Shown here one piece after another: positions 17,775-28,613 of a stretch of 64,000 nt of DNA (position 1 is the first letter of the stretch; every line of letters starts with the position of its first letter). The stretch is from assembly GCA_022790855.1 (NCBI GenBank), contig JAAVYA010000045.1, forward strand, positions 1 through 64,000, written 5' to 3'. The notes beneath the pieces are model-generated. The model searched no databases. It was not told the origin of the DNA and saw nothing but the letters and a program-made list of their open reading frames with translations. This DNA comes from Lachnospiraceae bacterium. GTDB taxonomy: Bacteria; Bacillota; Clostridia; Lachnospirales; Lachnospiraceae. Made by a program: the position numbers and the translations under genes.

Positions 17775-20700
17775 TTAGAACTTCAAATATTTTACAGAAA
17801 ATTTACTATAGGCCTTATACTTATTTACCGTCTTATATGCTCTCACCTTATAATAATATTTTTTATTCTTCTCCAGCTTTCTATCCTTGTACGTGGTTTT
17901 AGCGCTATTTTTCTTTACTGTTGCTATTTTCTTATATTTTCCGTTTTTAGAAGTAGCTCGGTATATTTCATATCCAGAGGCCCCATTTACCTTCTTCCAG
18001 GTCAAAATTGCCTGACCTGATTTCGCTGCCTTCTTAAGTTTTACCTGCGGCGTTGAAAGGACTGTAATACCAGATATTTTTGCACTATAATTACTATAAA
18101 TCTTTTTTCCATTCCTCACATAGTAAGATCGAATTCGATACTGATAATGCGTTCCGCTTTTTAATTTTTTATCTGTATACGTATTCTTTTGATTTTTAGC
18201 AATTGTTATTTTCCCATCAGCTTTTTTTGCATTATTTTTATATCGGTAAATTTCGTAACCGTGTGCATTTTTCACTCTGTCCCAGGATAGTGTTATGGTA
18301 TTTACGGTTGGTTTCTTTGTCCTGAAATCGGAAACTTTATCCGGTTTTTTCTCTTTGCCGTCCAAATGAGTTTCATCTTTTTTGCTATTGCCATCCTCTT
18401 TATCATAGCTTTCCGGTTGTTCAGCGTTTTTCGATCCATCCCTATGATCTGATTCTTCCGGTGCAGCCGGCTGTTTCTCACTATCCGCCTTCTTTACGAT
18501 AAACGTCTTAGTAACCATTTTTCCAGAGATACCCGCAAAATTTACCGGTGTAAATTCTATGCGATAATTCCCTTCTGTTAGACCGGGATATTTATATTTT
18601 CCTGTTTCCAGGGTATTCCGAAAAATCTGCCTGCTTCCATGATATATGCTTATTTGCACTTTTTCTGCATTTTCACAATCTGCCAATAAATAGATAGTTT
18701 CTCCGGCAAGAAACTCTTTGCACTCTTTTTGGTAAAATGTATTTCTACATACCATTGCTTGTTTCATTTTTCCAGCGTATGTGCTAACATCACTGACCTT
18801 ATCAAAACGGAAAATCGTAGCCGTATCCTTATTTCCCCAATCATAAAGCCCAATATTAGCCCCTTCCTTCGTAGACAGATCAAAAATATCTAGGGCTTTT
18901 CCTTTGGCACAAGCCGGCATCAAGCTATAACCGTTTCCATTCCTGCTGATATACCAGCGTTGGTTACTCCCGTTCTTGGACTCATGGCATAAAACATTTG
19001 TCCCTCTTACTTGTCCTCCATTTTCAACATCCAATACTCTTCCATCCAAACAGGAAATAATTTTATAAGAGTTATCTTTCTGTTTTTCAAATTTCCATAG
19101 ACTTTTGGCGGAAGCAGTATCTCTACTGGATACTACATTTTTGTCTTTATTGGCCACAGCTCTATTGATCGCAGGATTATAGATCCTGGCATAAAATTCT
19201 GTTCCGATATCTTCGCATCTCGTGTAATCTACTGCCGCAAATCCATGATTTCCCGATGCATCATAGGCATAAACATGATTGCAATAATAATCCACCTGAT
19301 TCCTATGTTCTGCAAAAGGTATATAGATCCTCGCCGCTCCATTTTGAAGCTTCATTTCTCGCCAAACGATATCATCCTGCCCACCGCTCCGCGTCCAAGT
19401 GGCACATTTCAGCGATGTAATTCCCACATTGTCACTAGCTTTTACATAAACAGTATACCCCTTCGCATCCACCGTTTCAATCACTGTCTGGGTGACCGAC
19501 GGTGCAATGGCGTCTATTGTCTTCACGGTAAAATTCTTGGTAAGAGTTTTTCCGCGCAGCACCGTACCATTGACAGGCGTAAATTCTATACGGTGGTTTC
19601 CTTCCTGCAAGTTCGCATATTTATATTTCTTTCCTGCAGTTAGGGTATTCTGAAATATCATTTTATTATTTCTGTATATTTTAATTTCTACCTTGTCCGC
19701 ATTTTCGCATCCAACATAAAAATACAATGCTTCTCCCGTCTGGAATGATGTGCATTCGCCCCGAAAAGCTTCGCTATTATGTAAGGAAGCGTGTTTTACT
19801 TTCCCACCATATACACTCACATCATTGACCCGATCAAAGCGAAAGATCGTTGCCGTATCTCGGTTTCCCCAATCAAACAGGCCAATATTAGCTCCTTCTT
19901 TCGTAGACAAGTCAAAAATATCCAGCGCCTTTCCCTGTGCGCAAGCCGGCATTAGGCTGTAGCCGCTTCCGTTTTTGCTGATATACCAGCGTTGGTTCCT
20001 TCCGTTGTGGGAGTCATAACATACGATATTCGTTCCTCTTGCCTGGCCAGCATTTTCAACATCCAATACTTTTCCGTCCAAACAGGAAATGATTTTGTAG
20101 GAATTATCGCTCTGCTTCTCAAATTTCCACAAGCTTTTCACAGAGGTTGTATCTTTGCTGGATACTGCGTTGCTGTTCTGGTTAGCCACAACCCTGTTTA
20201 TGGCAGGATTATAGATTCTGGCATAAAATCCTGTTCCGATATCTTCACATCTTGCATAATCCACCGCTGCAAATCCTTGATTCCCTGCCGCGTCATAAGC
20301 ATAAACATGATTATGGTAGCAATCCACTTGATTGCCATGATCTCCAAATGGAATATATATCCGGGCCGTATTATTTTGAAGCGTCATTTCCCGCCAATGC
20401 AAATCGTCCTGCCCGCCTCCTTGTGTCCAGGTGGCGCACCTTACGGATGTAACTCCCACATTGTCACTGGCTGTGACACATACCGTGTAGCCGTTCGCAT
20501 CTACGGATTCAATAACGGCATTGGTGATTGTCGGCGCAGTGGTATCTTTCTGTATTTTTGTAAGATACTGTATCGAGCAATATCCCCTATAACCATTCCA
20601 CTCTACATGCGCCCACGTACCGTTCGCTTTGGAAACATACACCTGTGCGCCTTTTGGAATGGTTGTCACTTGAGCATAAGATGTTCCATGCCCGCTCCGC

Positions 20701-21341
20701 ATAGTCAGAGAATATTGGTTTGTTGTAACAATGTAGTTTCCTTTGTATTGTTCACTGCAAGAGCATGACAATCCCGAATAATTCGGCGTCACAAATCCCC
20801 ATAAGCTGCTGTACGATAGCGAACAATTACTGTAGTGCACTCCATGTGGGTTAGTCTGCGTATTATTTCCATCAACATAATATACCCTATTCTGTGATGA
20901 ATACTCCACAATACCTACATGATCCTTCGCATCGGAACCAAAGAATATGATATCCCCACGTTGAGGAACATACCCAGATCCTTTCAAATGGCCGATTCCC
21001 CCAGCATTAATTAACATATTCTTCATGTTTCTGGTATTTGCTGTTTTAGGAATTATATTATGTGGTGTTCCTGCCTGTTCCGCACACCATGATACAAACA
21101 CGGCGCACCATGCGTACTTCCCTGCCGCCCCATTATTATTTACACGTCTCCCATAATACCAATCGTTATAAAAAATATCATCGGAGTTACTGCTCCTTTC
21201 TTTTACTCCAACTTGTCCCTTTGCCACAGATACCAAATCTTCTGCTTGGCTCGCTGCTTTTACTTCTCTCAGTGTCATATGTATAAAAGCAAAATGAATT
21301 AAAAACAAAAAAAGTACTGCTCGAGCAATATATTTTTTCAT
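17775..21341 (-). CDS. Secreted 1188-aa CHAP protein with SH3, duplicated GBS-Bsp-like/ricin-like modules and C-terminal FN3 domains
   Basis: Signal peptide MKKYIARAVLFLFLIHFAFIHM; CHAP YAWCAVFVSWCAEQAG...PQRGDIIFFGSDAKDHVGIVEY; two copies of VTASDNVGVTSVRCATWT..GGQDD..WREM...; ricin-like QRWYISKNGSGYSLMPA; FN3 TLSWDRVKNAHGYEIYRYK and LTWKKVNGASGYEIYRATS. Confidence 0.85.
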   Translation of the reverse strand: MKKYIARAVLFLFLIHFAFIHMTLREVKAASQAEDLVSVAKGQVGVKERSSNSDDIFYNDWYYGRRVNNNGAAGKYAWCAVFVSWCAEQAGTPHNIIPKTANTRNMKNMLINAGGIGHLKGSGYVPQRGDIIFFGSDAKDHVGIVEYSSQNRVYYVDGNNTQTNPHGVHYSNCSLSYSSLWGFVTPNYSGLSCSCSEQYKGNYIVTTNQYSLTMRSGHGTSYAQVTTIPKGAQVYVSKANGTWAHVEWNGYRGYCSIQYLTKIQKDTTAPTITNAVIESVDANGYTVCVTASDNVGVTSVRCATWTQGGGQDDLHWREMTLQNNTARIYIPFGDHGNQVDCYHNHVYAYDAAGNQGFAAVDYARCEDIGTGFYARIYNPAINRVVANQNSNAVSSKDTTSVKSLWKFEKQSDNSYKIISCLDGKVLDVENAGQARGTNIVCYDSHNGRNQRWYISKNGSGYSLMPACAQGKALDIFDLSTKEGANIGLFDWGNRDTATIFRFDRVNDVSVYGGKVKHASLHNSEAFRGECTSFQTGEALYFYVGCENADKVEIKIYRNNKMIFQNTLTAGKKYKYANLQEGNHRIEFTPVNGTVLRGKTLTKNFTVKTIDAIAPSVTQTVIETVDAKGYTVYVKASDNVGITSLKCATWTRSGGQDDIVWREMKLQNGAARIYIPFAEHRNQVDYYCNHVYAYDASGNHGFAAVDYTRCEDIGTEFYARIYNPAINRAVANKDKNVVSSRDTASAKSLWKFEKQKDNSYKIISCLDGRVLDVENGGQVRGTNVLCHESKNGSNQRWYISRNGNGYSLMPACAKGKALDIFDLSTKEGANIGLYDWGNKDTATIFRFDKVSDVSTYAGKMKQAMVCRNTFYQKECKEFLAGETIYLLADCENAEKVQISIYHGSRQIFRNTLETGKYKYPGLTEGNYRIEFTPVNFAGISGKMVTKTFIVKKADSEKQPAAPEESDHRDGSKNAEQPESYDKEDGNSKKDETHLDGKEKKPDKVSDFRTKKPTVNTITLSWDRVKNAHGYEIYRYKNNAKKADGKITIAKNQKNTYTDKKLKSGTHYQYRIRSYYVRNGKKIYSNYSAKISGITVLSTPQVKLKKAAKSGQAILTWKKVNGASGYEIYRATSKNGKYKKIATVKKNSAKTTYKDRKLEKNKKYYYKVRAYKTVNKYKAYSKFSVKYLKF

Positions 21342-21565
21342 TTCAATACCTCCCAGTGAATGATTCTATCAATATTTTTATTGCATATTCTTTTTAACAA
21401 CAACTGCAAATCACTTACTTATTCGGCTTACTGCCTTTGCTTCTTTGGCTTGACGCTCAACACAACCAAAATCACCCCTGTAGCACATCCACATATGAAA
21501 AACATTGTTCCGCCTAAATTAAATGCATCAACTTTTCTTTATTGATTACTACGCCGCACTAATAA

Positions 21566-22894
21566 CTATTTTTCTGCTGAAAAGAAATAAATATCGCTTC
21601 CTAATGCAATACACACGCCATCATCTCCGACTAAAAAATTGTCGTATGATAAAACTGCACCGTTAAAGTATACATCATCTCCTTCCTTCGTAAGCCAGCC
21701 ATACTCTATAAGCATATCCCCATTTTTGTCAATTAGGCATAGTTCATTATTTTCATTAGCCAAAAAGTAACAATTCGATTTTTTAATACACTCATAATAC
21801 CGCTCATCATAAAGCGGGTTTCCAGCCGCATCTACCAGTTTCCATGTATCATTTGAGCAATACAGTTTCATATCATTATTTTCTCCAAGATGAAACTCTT
21901 TACCAGTTATCCCTGTTTCTCCTTGTCTCATTTTTAAAATTTCTTCCTCAGAAGTCTCCCCCTCCTCTTTCAGACTCCCTGATTCATCTATTGTATACTT
22001 GTAAACTCCATTGTCCTTTACATACACGAAAAAAGTATATTTGTCATCCACTACATAACCCGTGCCAAGTCCGTCCACTTCTCCCCAGTCTTTTACAATC
22101 TGGTTGTCTTTATTGTATAATGCATAATAAATATTAGATGTAAAACCCCGATTGCTTTTGGGCCTTAAGCCCATTTGGCTCAATAGATAAAGATCTTCTG
22201 CCACCCATTCAGCTTTCAATCCGCCCTCTGCAATCTCCGACCCATTATTCCTTAATTCTTCTCCACAAGTTAATTCAGATAATAGCGTTCCGTCTTCTTT
22301 ATAAAATTTTATAAATCCTTCTGCCTCATTTACTTCTTCAAAAAAGGCTGAATCTTGCCCAGCCACTCCCAATTTATATTCCACGCAAGAAACAGGCTTG
22401 TCTAGTATTTGTTGTCCCATACCATTTACAACCGTACTTTCATCCTCATATTTCGTCCTGATATAAAGATTCAAATGCTTACCATTACAAACTTCTTCTT
22501 TATTCACAAATACTATTTCATCATATTCTACCGGCAGTATTTCGTTTCCGCTTTTATCAAGCAGCCCATATAGCAGCCCATCATTTTTAGAAACAATGAA
22601 ACACCCTTGGCAATAATCTTCTACATCATATTCTGTTGAAAACTGAAACCCGTCATCCGTTTGCATATCCGGTAAATTTTCTTCTGCCAAGTCATCCTCA
22701 GTCCCAGTATCCCACAGTTCTTCTATGTCATTTTCCATTTCACTATCATTAATGTTGTCTGTACCCGGGTCTTCTACTCCTTCCTCCCCTTCTGAAACTA
22801 TTTCCTCATAATCCCAGCTTTCCTGAGCTGTCTGCCCACAGCCAGCCAGCAATATCAGCCCTACCGCCATGCCACACAAGCATTTTTTCTTCAT
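21566..22894 (-). CDS. Lipoprotein with WG-repeat-like motif
   Basis: Lipobox MAVGLILLAGCGQ; YGLLDKSGNEILPVEYDEI. The MKKKCLCG start is preferred over the upstream MEGSE. Confidence 0.65.
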   Translation of the reverse strand: MKKKCLCGMAVGLILLAGCGQTAQESWDYEEIVSEGEEGVEDPGTDNINDSEMENDIEELWDTGTEDDLAEENLPDMQTDDGFQFSTEYDVEDYCQGCFIVSKNDGLLYGLLDKSGNEILPVEYDEIVFVNKEEVCNGKHLNLYIRTKYEDESTVVNGMGQQILDKPVSCVEYKLGVAGQDSAFFEEVNEAEGFIKFYKEDGTLLSELTCGEELRNNGSEIAEGGLKAEWVAEDLYLLSQMGLRPKSNRGFTSNIYYALYNKDNQIVKDWGEVDGLGTGYVVDDKYTFFVYVKDNGVYKYTIDESGSLKEEGETSEEEILKMRQGETGITGKEFHLGENNDMKLYCSNDTWKLVDAAGNPLYDERYYECIKKSNCYFLANENNELCLIDKNGDMLIEYGWLTKEGDDVYFNGAVLSYDNFLVGDDGVCIALGSDIYFFSAEK

Positions 22895-22979
22895 CTCGCT
22901 TCCCTCCAATGGCTTCTAATCCTTATATACCGCATTCAAATACATATCTGTTATTTCTTCCAAACCGTTTACATAGGCA

Positions 22980-23267
22980 TCACATATCCAATCTGCTCCT
23001 CCCACAAATCCAAATTCTCTTTGACCATTTATAGACTTTTCCATATTCCCCAGCACTGTCAATTAATACTTTTGCAGATTTATAATTGCCCGACATAATA
23101 TCGTTCATCTTAGCAACAACCTCTGCTCCACATACACTACAACGATATTTCATCTTCTTAAACATTTCTCTCTGACCGGTCCATCTTGGTTCCCTATTTA
23201 AATAAAACGGGCAAAACCCTTTAAATGGCCTTTGAATATAATCCAATTGTTCCCTGCTTAGCTCCAT
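22980..23267 (-). CDS. Hypothetical protein with CxxC
   Basis: ORF containing KYRCSVCGAEVVAKM; tandem minus-strand cluster. Confidence 0.4.
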   Translation of the reverse strand: MELSREQLDYIQRPFKGFCPFYLNREPRWTGQREMFKKMKYRCSVCGAEVVAKMNDIMSGNYKSAKVLIDSAGEYGKVYKWSKRIWICGRSRLDM

Positions 23268-23313
23268 ATATTTCTCCTGCTATTCCAGCTCTTCACAAGC
23301 GTCATCGCTGCAT

Positions 23314-23640
23314 TTACCCAAATGCACGTTTCATTTCCTCCAGTACTTTCATCAACTGTTTCTTGGGCAGGGCCCCGACAATCCCGCTCAAATCCATCTC
23401 ACCGCCTCCCATACTTCCAACTCCCGCCTGGATCCATGCAGACAGTAAAATTTCTTTTTCAGAATAATCTACTTTTATAAACTGCATAGCTGTCATGAGG
23501 CCCGTGCCCTTCTTCCATACAGTTTCTCCAGTTTTTATGGTTGTCGTTTTAAACCCTTTACCAGAAAGAATATTTGTCACTTTATTCTGAGCTTGTTCAA
23601 ACGTACACTTGTAGACTATTTTCATACTTGTTCGCGCCAT
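23314..23640 (-). CDS. Hypothetical protein, 108 aa
   Basis: ORF MARTSMKIVYKCTFEQAQNKVTNILSGKGFKTTTIKTGETVWKKG; SD aggagg upstream. Confidence 0.55.
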   Translation of the reverse strand: MARTSMKIVYKCTFEQAQNKVTNILSGKGFKTTTIKTGETVWKKGTGLMTAMQFIKVDYSEKEILLSAWIQAGVGSMGGGEMDLSGIVGALPKKQLMKVLEEMKRAFG

Positions 23641-23658
23641 ATTATTTCCTCCTGCCTT

Positions 23659-23988
23659 TTAAAGCAACCTCTTTCCACATTTCGGACAAGTTCTTGCTCC
23701 CTCCGCCAAATTCAAACCACATACAGGGCACACATTCTGCCTTTTTCCACTTTCATCCATATCCGTTATTCGGTTAAGTGTATCTTGGTTTTTCTTTTTT
23801 ACAAGGGAAAAGATAATCGTCAATATACCCGCCGCGGCCATTACGGCAAAGACAATAAATACAGCGAAAACCATTGTCTCATGGCTTGTTAAAGGCGCAG
23901 TATATGTATACCTATCATGAGACATATAATTCACCGTCAATACAGAACCCAGTATGCCTAATACCGTCAAAATATAACCTATTACCAT
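23659..23988 (-). CDS. Two-TM protein with C-terminal zinc ribbon
   Basis: CPVCGLNLAEGARTCPKCGKRLL at the C-terminus; MVIGYILTVLGILGSVLTV start preceded by an SD. Confidence 0.65.
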   Translation of the reverse strand: MVIGYILTVLGILGSVLTVNYMSHDRYTYTAPLTSHETMVFAVFIVFAVMAAAGILTIIFSLVKKKNQDTLNRITDMDESGKRQNVCPVCGLNLAEGARTCPKCGKRLL

Positions 23989-24193
23989 CCTCTCACCCTC
24001 CTTCCATTTCATAACTGATTTTCATGTTTCGCATGTCTATGTTTTCAAGCAGAACACTACTTCATTACCAATATTAAAACTATTGTTGTATTTTGTCAAA
24101 TATTTTTTCGCTTATAGCGAAATTCTTGATTCTATTATTTGTTTCTAATTCCAGGGAATACTGATAAAATAGGTCTATAAATGGAGGAATCAT

Positions 24194-24520
24194 ATGACAG
24201 GTACTCTCGAAAAATCAGATATCGGAAAAAGAATCCGGCAGCTGCGCCTTACAAACAACTGTACACAGGCCGAATTTGCCGAAGCAATTGACATTTCCAT
24301 CAATTTCTTATCAGAAGTTGAAAATGGCAAAAAAGGATTATCTCAAGATACACTGGGGAAAATATGTCAACAATTTCATACCTCCGCAGATTTTATCCTT
24401 TTCGGAACAAAGACCAAGCAAGCTACTCTCCTGGAGTTGGCAAACGCCCTGTCTATCCAGGAACTTCAGACAACCATTCATTATCTGGAAAGTCTCATTG
24501 AAATGAAAAAGATCATGTAA
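24194..24520 (+). CDS. XRE-family transcriptional regulator
   Basis: IGKRIRQLRLTNNCTQAEFAEAIDISINFLSEVENGKKGLSQDTLGKICQQF; SD ggagg. Confidence 0.85.
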   Translation: MTGTLEKSDIGKRIRQLRLTNNCTQAEFAEAIDISINFLSEVENGKKGLSQDTLGKICQQFHTSADFILFGTKTKQATLLELANALSIQELQTTIHYLESLIEMKKIM

Positions 24521-24552
24521 AAAGGACGCCTATCCTCCGGCGTCCTTTTTTC
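24521..24552 (+). terminator. Rho-independent terminator
   Basis: aaaggacgcc tatcctcc ggcgtccttttttc. Confidence 0.85.
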
Positions 24553-24644
24553 TTTATACAAATATACCAAAATTATTTCCGTCTTTTGGCAAATATCCCC
24601 TTTTTTTCGATATGTTAATCGTTTTTATATCAGAACTATATTTT

Positions 24645-24805
24645 TACACAATAAAACAGACAGCCTTTCGATCTGCTGCCTGTTTTAGGAGAAGGTATTT
24701 TTGCTATGGGGTGTAGCAAAAACTATATAATGTATTGGGGGGTTTTACGAGTATTATTATAGCCCGGAACCCTCAATAAGTGTGCACAAATATTACTAAT
24801 TTTTT
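24645..24805 (+). other. Intergenic structured element, copy 2
   Basis: aaaacagacagcctttcgatctgctgcctgttttaggagaaggtatttttgctatggggtgtagcaaaaac...tattggggggttttacgagtattattatag...aataagtgtgcacaaat; see copy 1. Confidence 0.8.
24706..24762 (+). CDS. 18-aa micro-ORF in element copy 2
   Basis: MGCSKNYIMYWGVLRVLL* with the same SD and spacing as copy 1. Confidence 0.45.
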   Translation: MGCSKNYIMYWGVLRVLL

Positions 24806-24875
24806 CCAAAATTTTTAGTAGTATTTCATATTACCATTTGGTTACTACCGTTTATTCTTTATTAGGTTTAACGAA

Positions 24876-26702
24876 TCACATATCAAACAACGCCTCAAAC
24901 TCATCCCGGCCAATCTTTTCTTTCTCCAACAAAAGGCTGGCGCAGCTATGGAGAATTTTCTCATTCTCCTTAAGGAGCTTTCTGGTACGCTGATAGCATT
25001 CATCAATAATGCGTTTTACTTCCATATCAATAATACCGGCAACGTTCTCGCCATAGCTTCTGGTATGAGCCAGATCCCGTCCGATGAATACCTCGTTATC
25101 CTCACTGTCATAATTGATCAAGCCCACATTCTCGGACATGCCATATTTTGTCACCATATCCTTGGCAATTCCTGTGGCCTGCTTGATGTCCTGGGATGCC
25201 CCGGTGGTAATATCGTCAAAGATGATCTCTTCCGCCACGCGTCCGCCCAGACCCACTATGATCTCCTGAAGCATTCTGCCCTTGGTATTGAACATCTCAT
25301 CCCGTTCCGGCAGAGGCATCGTATAACCTGCTGCTCCCACCCCGGTGGGAATAATGGATACGGAATACACCGGCCCCACATCTGGAAGGAGGTGGAATAA
25401 AATGGCATGGCCCGCCTCATGATAAGCAGTAATTTTCTTTTCCTTGTCCGTAATAATACGGCTCTTTTTCTCCGTGCCAAGCCCTACTTTTACAAACGAT
25501 TTCTTGATATCCTCCTGCACCAGATATGCCCGGTCTTCCTTTGCCGCAAAAATGGCCGCCTCATTCAGAAGATTCTCCAAATCTGCTCCGGTAAAGCCCG
25601 CCGTTGTCTGGGCTACCTGCTTTAAATCCACATCGTCTCCCATAGGCTTATTCTTGGCATGCACCTTTAATATCTCTTCCCTTCCGCCCACGTCGGGACG
25701 TCCAACATGCACCTTCCGGTCAAATCGGCCCGGACGCATAATGGCCGGATCCAAAATATCTACACGGTTGGTTGCCGCCATCACAATAATCCCCTCATTT
25801 ACGCCAAAACCGTCCATTTCTACCAAGAGCTGATTCAAGGTCTGCTCACGTTCGTCATGGCCGCCGCCCATACCGGTTCCCCGGCGTCTCGCCACAGCGT
25901 CAATTTCATCAATAAACACGATACAGGGGGCATTTCTTTTCGCGTCTTCAAACAAATCCCGCACACGGGATGCACCCACGCCTACAAACATCTCTACGAA
26001 ATCAGAACCGGAAATGCTGAAAAACGGTACGCCTGCTTCCCCTGCCACTGCCTTTGCCAGAAGTGTTTTCCCGGTTCCTGGAGGCCCCACCAAAAGTACG
26101 CCTTTGGGAATCCTTGCTCCCAGCTTTGTGTACTTTCTGGGGAAGCGCAAAAAGTCTACGATCTCCTCTAAGTCTTCTTTTTCCTCTCGTAAGCCTGCTA
26201 CATTTCCGAAGGTCACCTTCTTGTTTTCGCCGGTGGTCATCTTCGCCCGGCTCTTTCCAAAATTCATCATTTTAGCGCCGCCGCCACCGCTGCCGGCCTG
26301 GGCATGGCTCGTCATTACAATATAAAAAATAAATACGATCCCAAACATTAAAAGCATCGGAAGTATGGAAAGAAGCCAATTTTCCTCGGGAACCTCCGCC
26401 ATCTGATAATTCCCAAACCCATGCTCTTTTAAAATCTCTACCACCTGATTTACATCCGCAGTAAACATTTTTTTCTCCCCGCCGTCTTTCAATGCCACAC
26501 GGACCTCTCCGCTGGGCACTTCCCGGTTGGGATATATCTGTACGTTCCCTAAATTCCCATCTTCCAAATCCTGGGTCAGCGCCACTTCCGTATAGGCAGA
26601 TTCCCTGGGTACGCTGCCTGCGCCGGCACGAACCATTAATAAGAGCGCAATCACAATTACCAGGATGATATACACTCCAAATGATCTATAACGCTTATCC
26701 AA
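24876..26702 (-). CDS. ftsH: ATP-dependent zinc metalloprotease FtsH
   Basis: [41 protein letters not shown] zinc motif. Confidence 0.95.
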   Translation of the reverse strand: MDKRYRSFGVYIILVIVIALLLMVRAGAGSVPRESAYTEVALTQDLEDGNLGNVQIYPNREVPSGEVRVALKDGGEKKMFTADVNQVVEILKEHGFGNYQMAEVPEENWLLSILPMLLMFGIVFIFYIVMTSHAQAGSGGGGAKMMNFGKSRAKMTTGENKKVTFGNVAGLREEKEDLEEIVDFLRFPRKYTKLGARIPKGVLLVGPPGTGKTLLAKAVAGEAGVPFFSISGSDFVEMFVGVGASRVRDLFEDAKRNAPCIVFIDEIDAVARRRGTGMGGGHDEREQTLNQLLVEMDGFGVNEGIIVMAATNRVDILDPAIMRPGRFDRKVHVGRPDVGGREEILKVHAKNKPMGDDVDLKQVAQTTAGFTGADLENLLNEAAIFAAKEDRAYLVQEDIKKSFVKVGLGTEKKSRIITDKEKKITAYHEAGHAILFHLLPDVGPVYSVSIIPTGVGAAGYTMPLPERDEMFNTKGRMLQEIIVGLGGRVAEEIIFDDITTGASQDIKQATGIAKDMVTKYGMSENVGLINYDSEDNEVFIGRDLAHTRSYGENVAGIIDMEVKRIIDECYQRTRKLLKENEKILHSCASLLLEKEKIGRDEFEALFDM

Positions 26703-26715
26703 TTTAAAACCTCCT

Positions 26716-27255
26716 TCAATCCAGTTCTACAATTCCGATGTAGGGCAGATTCCTGTACCGCTGTGCATAATCCAGGCCATACCCTACCACAAATTCATCC
26801 GGGATCTGAAAGCCCGTATAAGTCACATCCACCTCTTTTACCCGGCGTTCAGGCTTATCCAAAAGAGTGCACAGCCGCAGGCTCTTCGGCTTCCTGCTTC
26901 TTAAATTATCCAGCAGGTAACTAAGGGTCCGGCCAGAATCCACAATATCTTCAACGACAATAACGTCCTTATTTTCGATGCTCTCGTCTAAATCCTTGAC
27001 AATCTTTACTACGCCGCTGGACTTGGTATCATCTCCGTAACTGGACACCGACATAAAATCCAATGATACCGGAACCGTAATCCGTTTTGCCAGCTCACAG
27101 GTAAAAAACACGCCGCCTTTCAGCACACAGATCAGATGTACCTGTTTTCCATCATAATCCCGGCTGATCATACTGCCTAATTCCTGAATTCTGTTATCCA
27201 CTTCTTCTTCGCTCAATAGCACACGTACTGTTTCACTCATATATGCTTCCTCCAT
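26716..27255 (-). CDS. hpt: Hypoxanthine phosphoribosyltransferase
   Basis: VIVVEDIVDSGRTLSYLLDNL; adjacent to tilS and ftsH. Confidence 0.92.
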   Translation of the reverse strand: MEEAYMSETVRVLLSEEEVDNRIQELGSMISRDYDGKQVHLICVLKGGVFFTCELAKRITVPVSLDFMSVSSYGDDTKSSGVVKIVKDLDESIENKDVIVVEDIVDSGRTLSYLLDNLRSRKPKSLRLCTLLDKPERRVKEVDVTYTGFQIPDEFVVGYGLDYAQRYRNLPYIGIVELD

Positions 27256-28612
27256 TGACTTGTACTTCTAAAATCCGTTGGGTCTCTTCCGTAACTTTAT
27301 ACGCCTCACTGATGCGGTATCCGATCGCCCATAACACATGGCTGCCATCTGCCAGCAGCAAAACAAAATCCCGCTGATCCTTGGGAACCTTCTCGTTGAT
27401 CAGATACTTTTTCAATTTCTGACGTCTGCCGGATTCATCCATCACAAAATAATCCCCCGGATACCGGTTCCGCAATAACAACGTATTTTCTATTTTATCA
27501 TAATCAAACCATTTCGTATACTTTTTTTTGGGAATTTCATGAAATTCCAAGGGTCCTTCCAACAAGCGGCTGGATACGGCAACCCCATATCCCTCCAGAT
27601 AAAAAGCAGTTCCCGGCTTCAATTTCACGCAAGCCGCCTCCTGCTGGCGCTTCTCACTTTTACGATGTATTTTTATTCCCTCATAGGTACGGCAAGCCTC
27701 CAGGCCATAAGGCAGTTCTATCCGCCGTCCCGTTTGCTTTTCAAACAGGGCAAGCACCTGGCTTACATGATTGCCGGTAATATCTTTACGGCTTCCGGCT
27801 TGATCCCCTAACAAATTCATCACCGCCGTTTTCTGTATCAGGGACGGATATTCCTTTATCGAATCTGCGAGCACCTCCTGGGATACGCATCTCTTTTGCG
27901 CCTCCCGGGCCTGCTGATCCACGAACAAAAAAGCCTCGGACAAAAGCTCCGTAGTATGGTACAAATGTGCTACGGCGCCGGAATTAATCTCCATAAGCAA
28001 GGGCAGCACCTGATGGCGGATTTTATTCCGGCTGTATTCTGTTTTCAGATTTGTAGCATCTATCCGATAGGATTGGCCAATCTCTGCCAGATATGACTCG
28101 ATCTCTTCCCGACTTGCACCAAGAAGAGGACGGATGATCTTTCCCCTTACCGGCACAATGCCGCACATCCCCCGCAGCCCCGTCCCACGGGCCAACTGAA
28201 ACAAAAGCGTCTCGGCACAGTCATTCTGGTTATGGGCAACGGCAATCCGGTCTGCCCCAGCCTCTTCCGCTGCCTGCGCAAACAGCCCGTACCGCAGTTC
28301 CCTGGCCCCTTCTTCCAGAGTCATCCCATGGGATTTTGCATAAGCAGGCGCATTGCAAGAATAAACGCTACAGGGGATGTTATGCTTTTCGCAAAGCTGT
28401 TGAACAAACGCAGCATCCCTTCTGCTTTCTTCTCCCCGTATGCCATGCTCCACATGCACTGCCGTCAGGGATGCATCATAATAGGGCAGCAGCTCCTTTA
28501 ATATAAGAAGCAGGCAGACCGAATCCGCACCCCCGGAAACTCCCGCCAGAATATGGCTGCCCCGCTCTATCATATGATGCTGGTTCACAAAAGATAACAC
28601 CTTTCGTATCAT
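27233..28612 (-). CDS. tilS: tRNA(Ile)-lysidine synthase
   Basis: LAGVSGGADSVCLLLIL (PP-loop), VHVEHGIRGEESRRDAAFV. Confidence 0.93.
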   Translation of the reverse strand: MIRKVLSFVNQHHMIERGSHILAGVSGGADSVCLLLILKELLPYYDASLTAVHVEHGIRGEESRRDAAFVQQLCEKHNIPCSVYSCNAPAYAKSHGMTLEEGARELRYGLFAQAAEEAGADRIAVAHNQNDCAETLLFQLARGTGLRGMCGIVPVRGKIIRPLLGASREEIESYLAEIGQSYRIDATNLKTEYSRNKIRHQVLPLLMEINSGAVAHLYHTTELLSEAFLFVDQQAREAQKRCVSQEVLADSIKEYPSLIQKTAVMNLLGDQAGSRKDITGNHVSQVLALFEKQTGRRIELPYGLEACRTYEGIKIHRKSEKRQQEAACVKLKPGTAFYLEGYGVAVSSRLLEGPLEFHEIPKKKYTKWFDYDKIENTLLLRNRYPGDYFVMDESGRRQKLKKYLINEKVPKDQRDFVLLLADGSHVLWAIGYRISEAYKVTEETQRILEVQVNGGSIYE

Positions 28613-28613
28613 T

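Noticed and set aside
19992-20768. 258-aa plus-strand ORF
   Set aside because: Antisense to the giant secreted protein; long only because of repeat composition.
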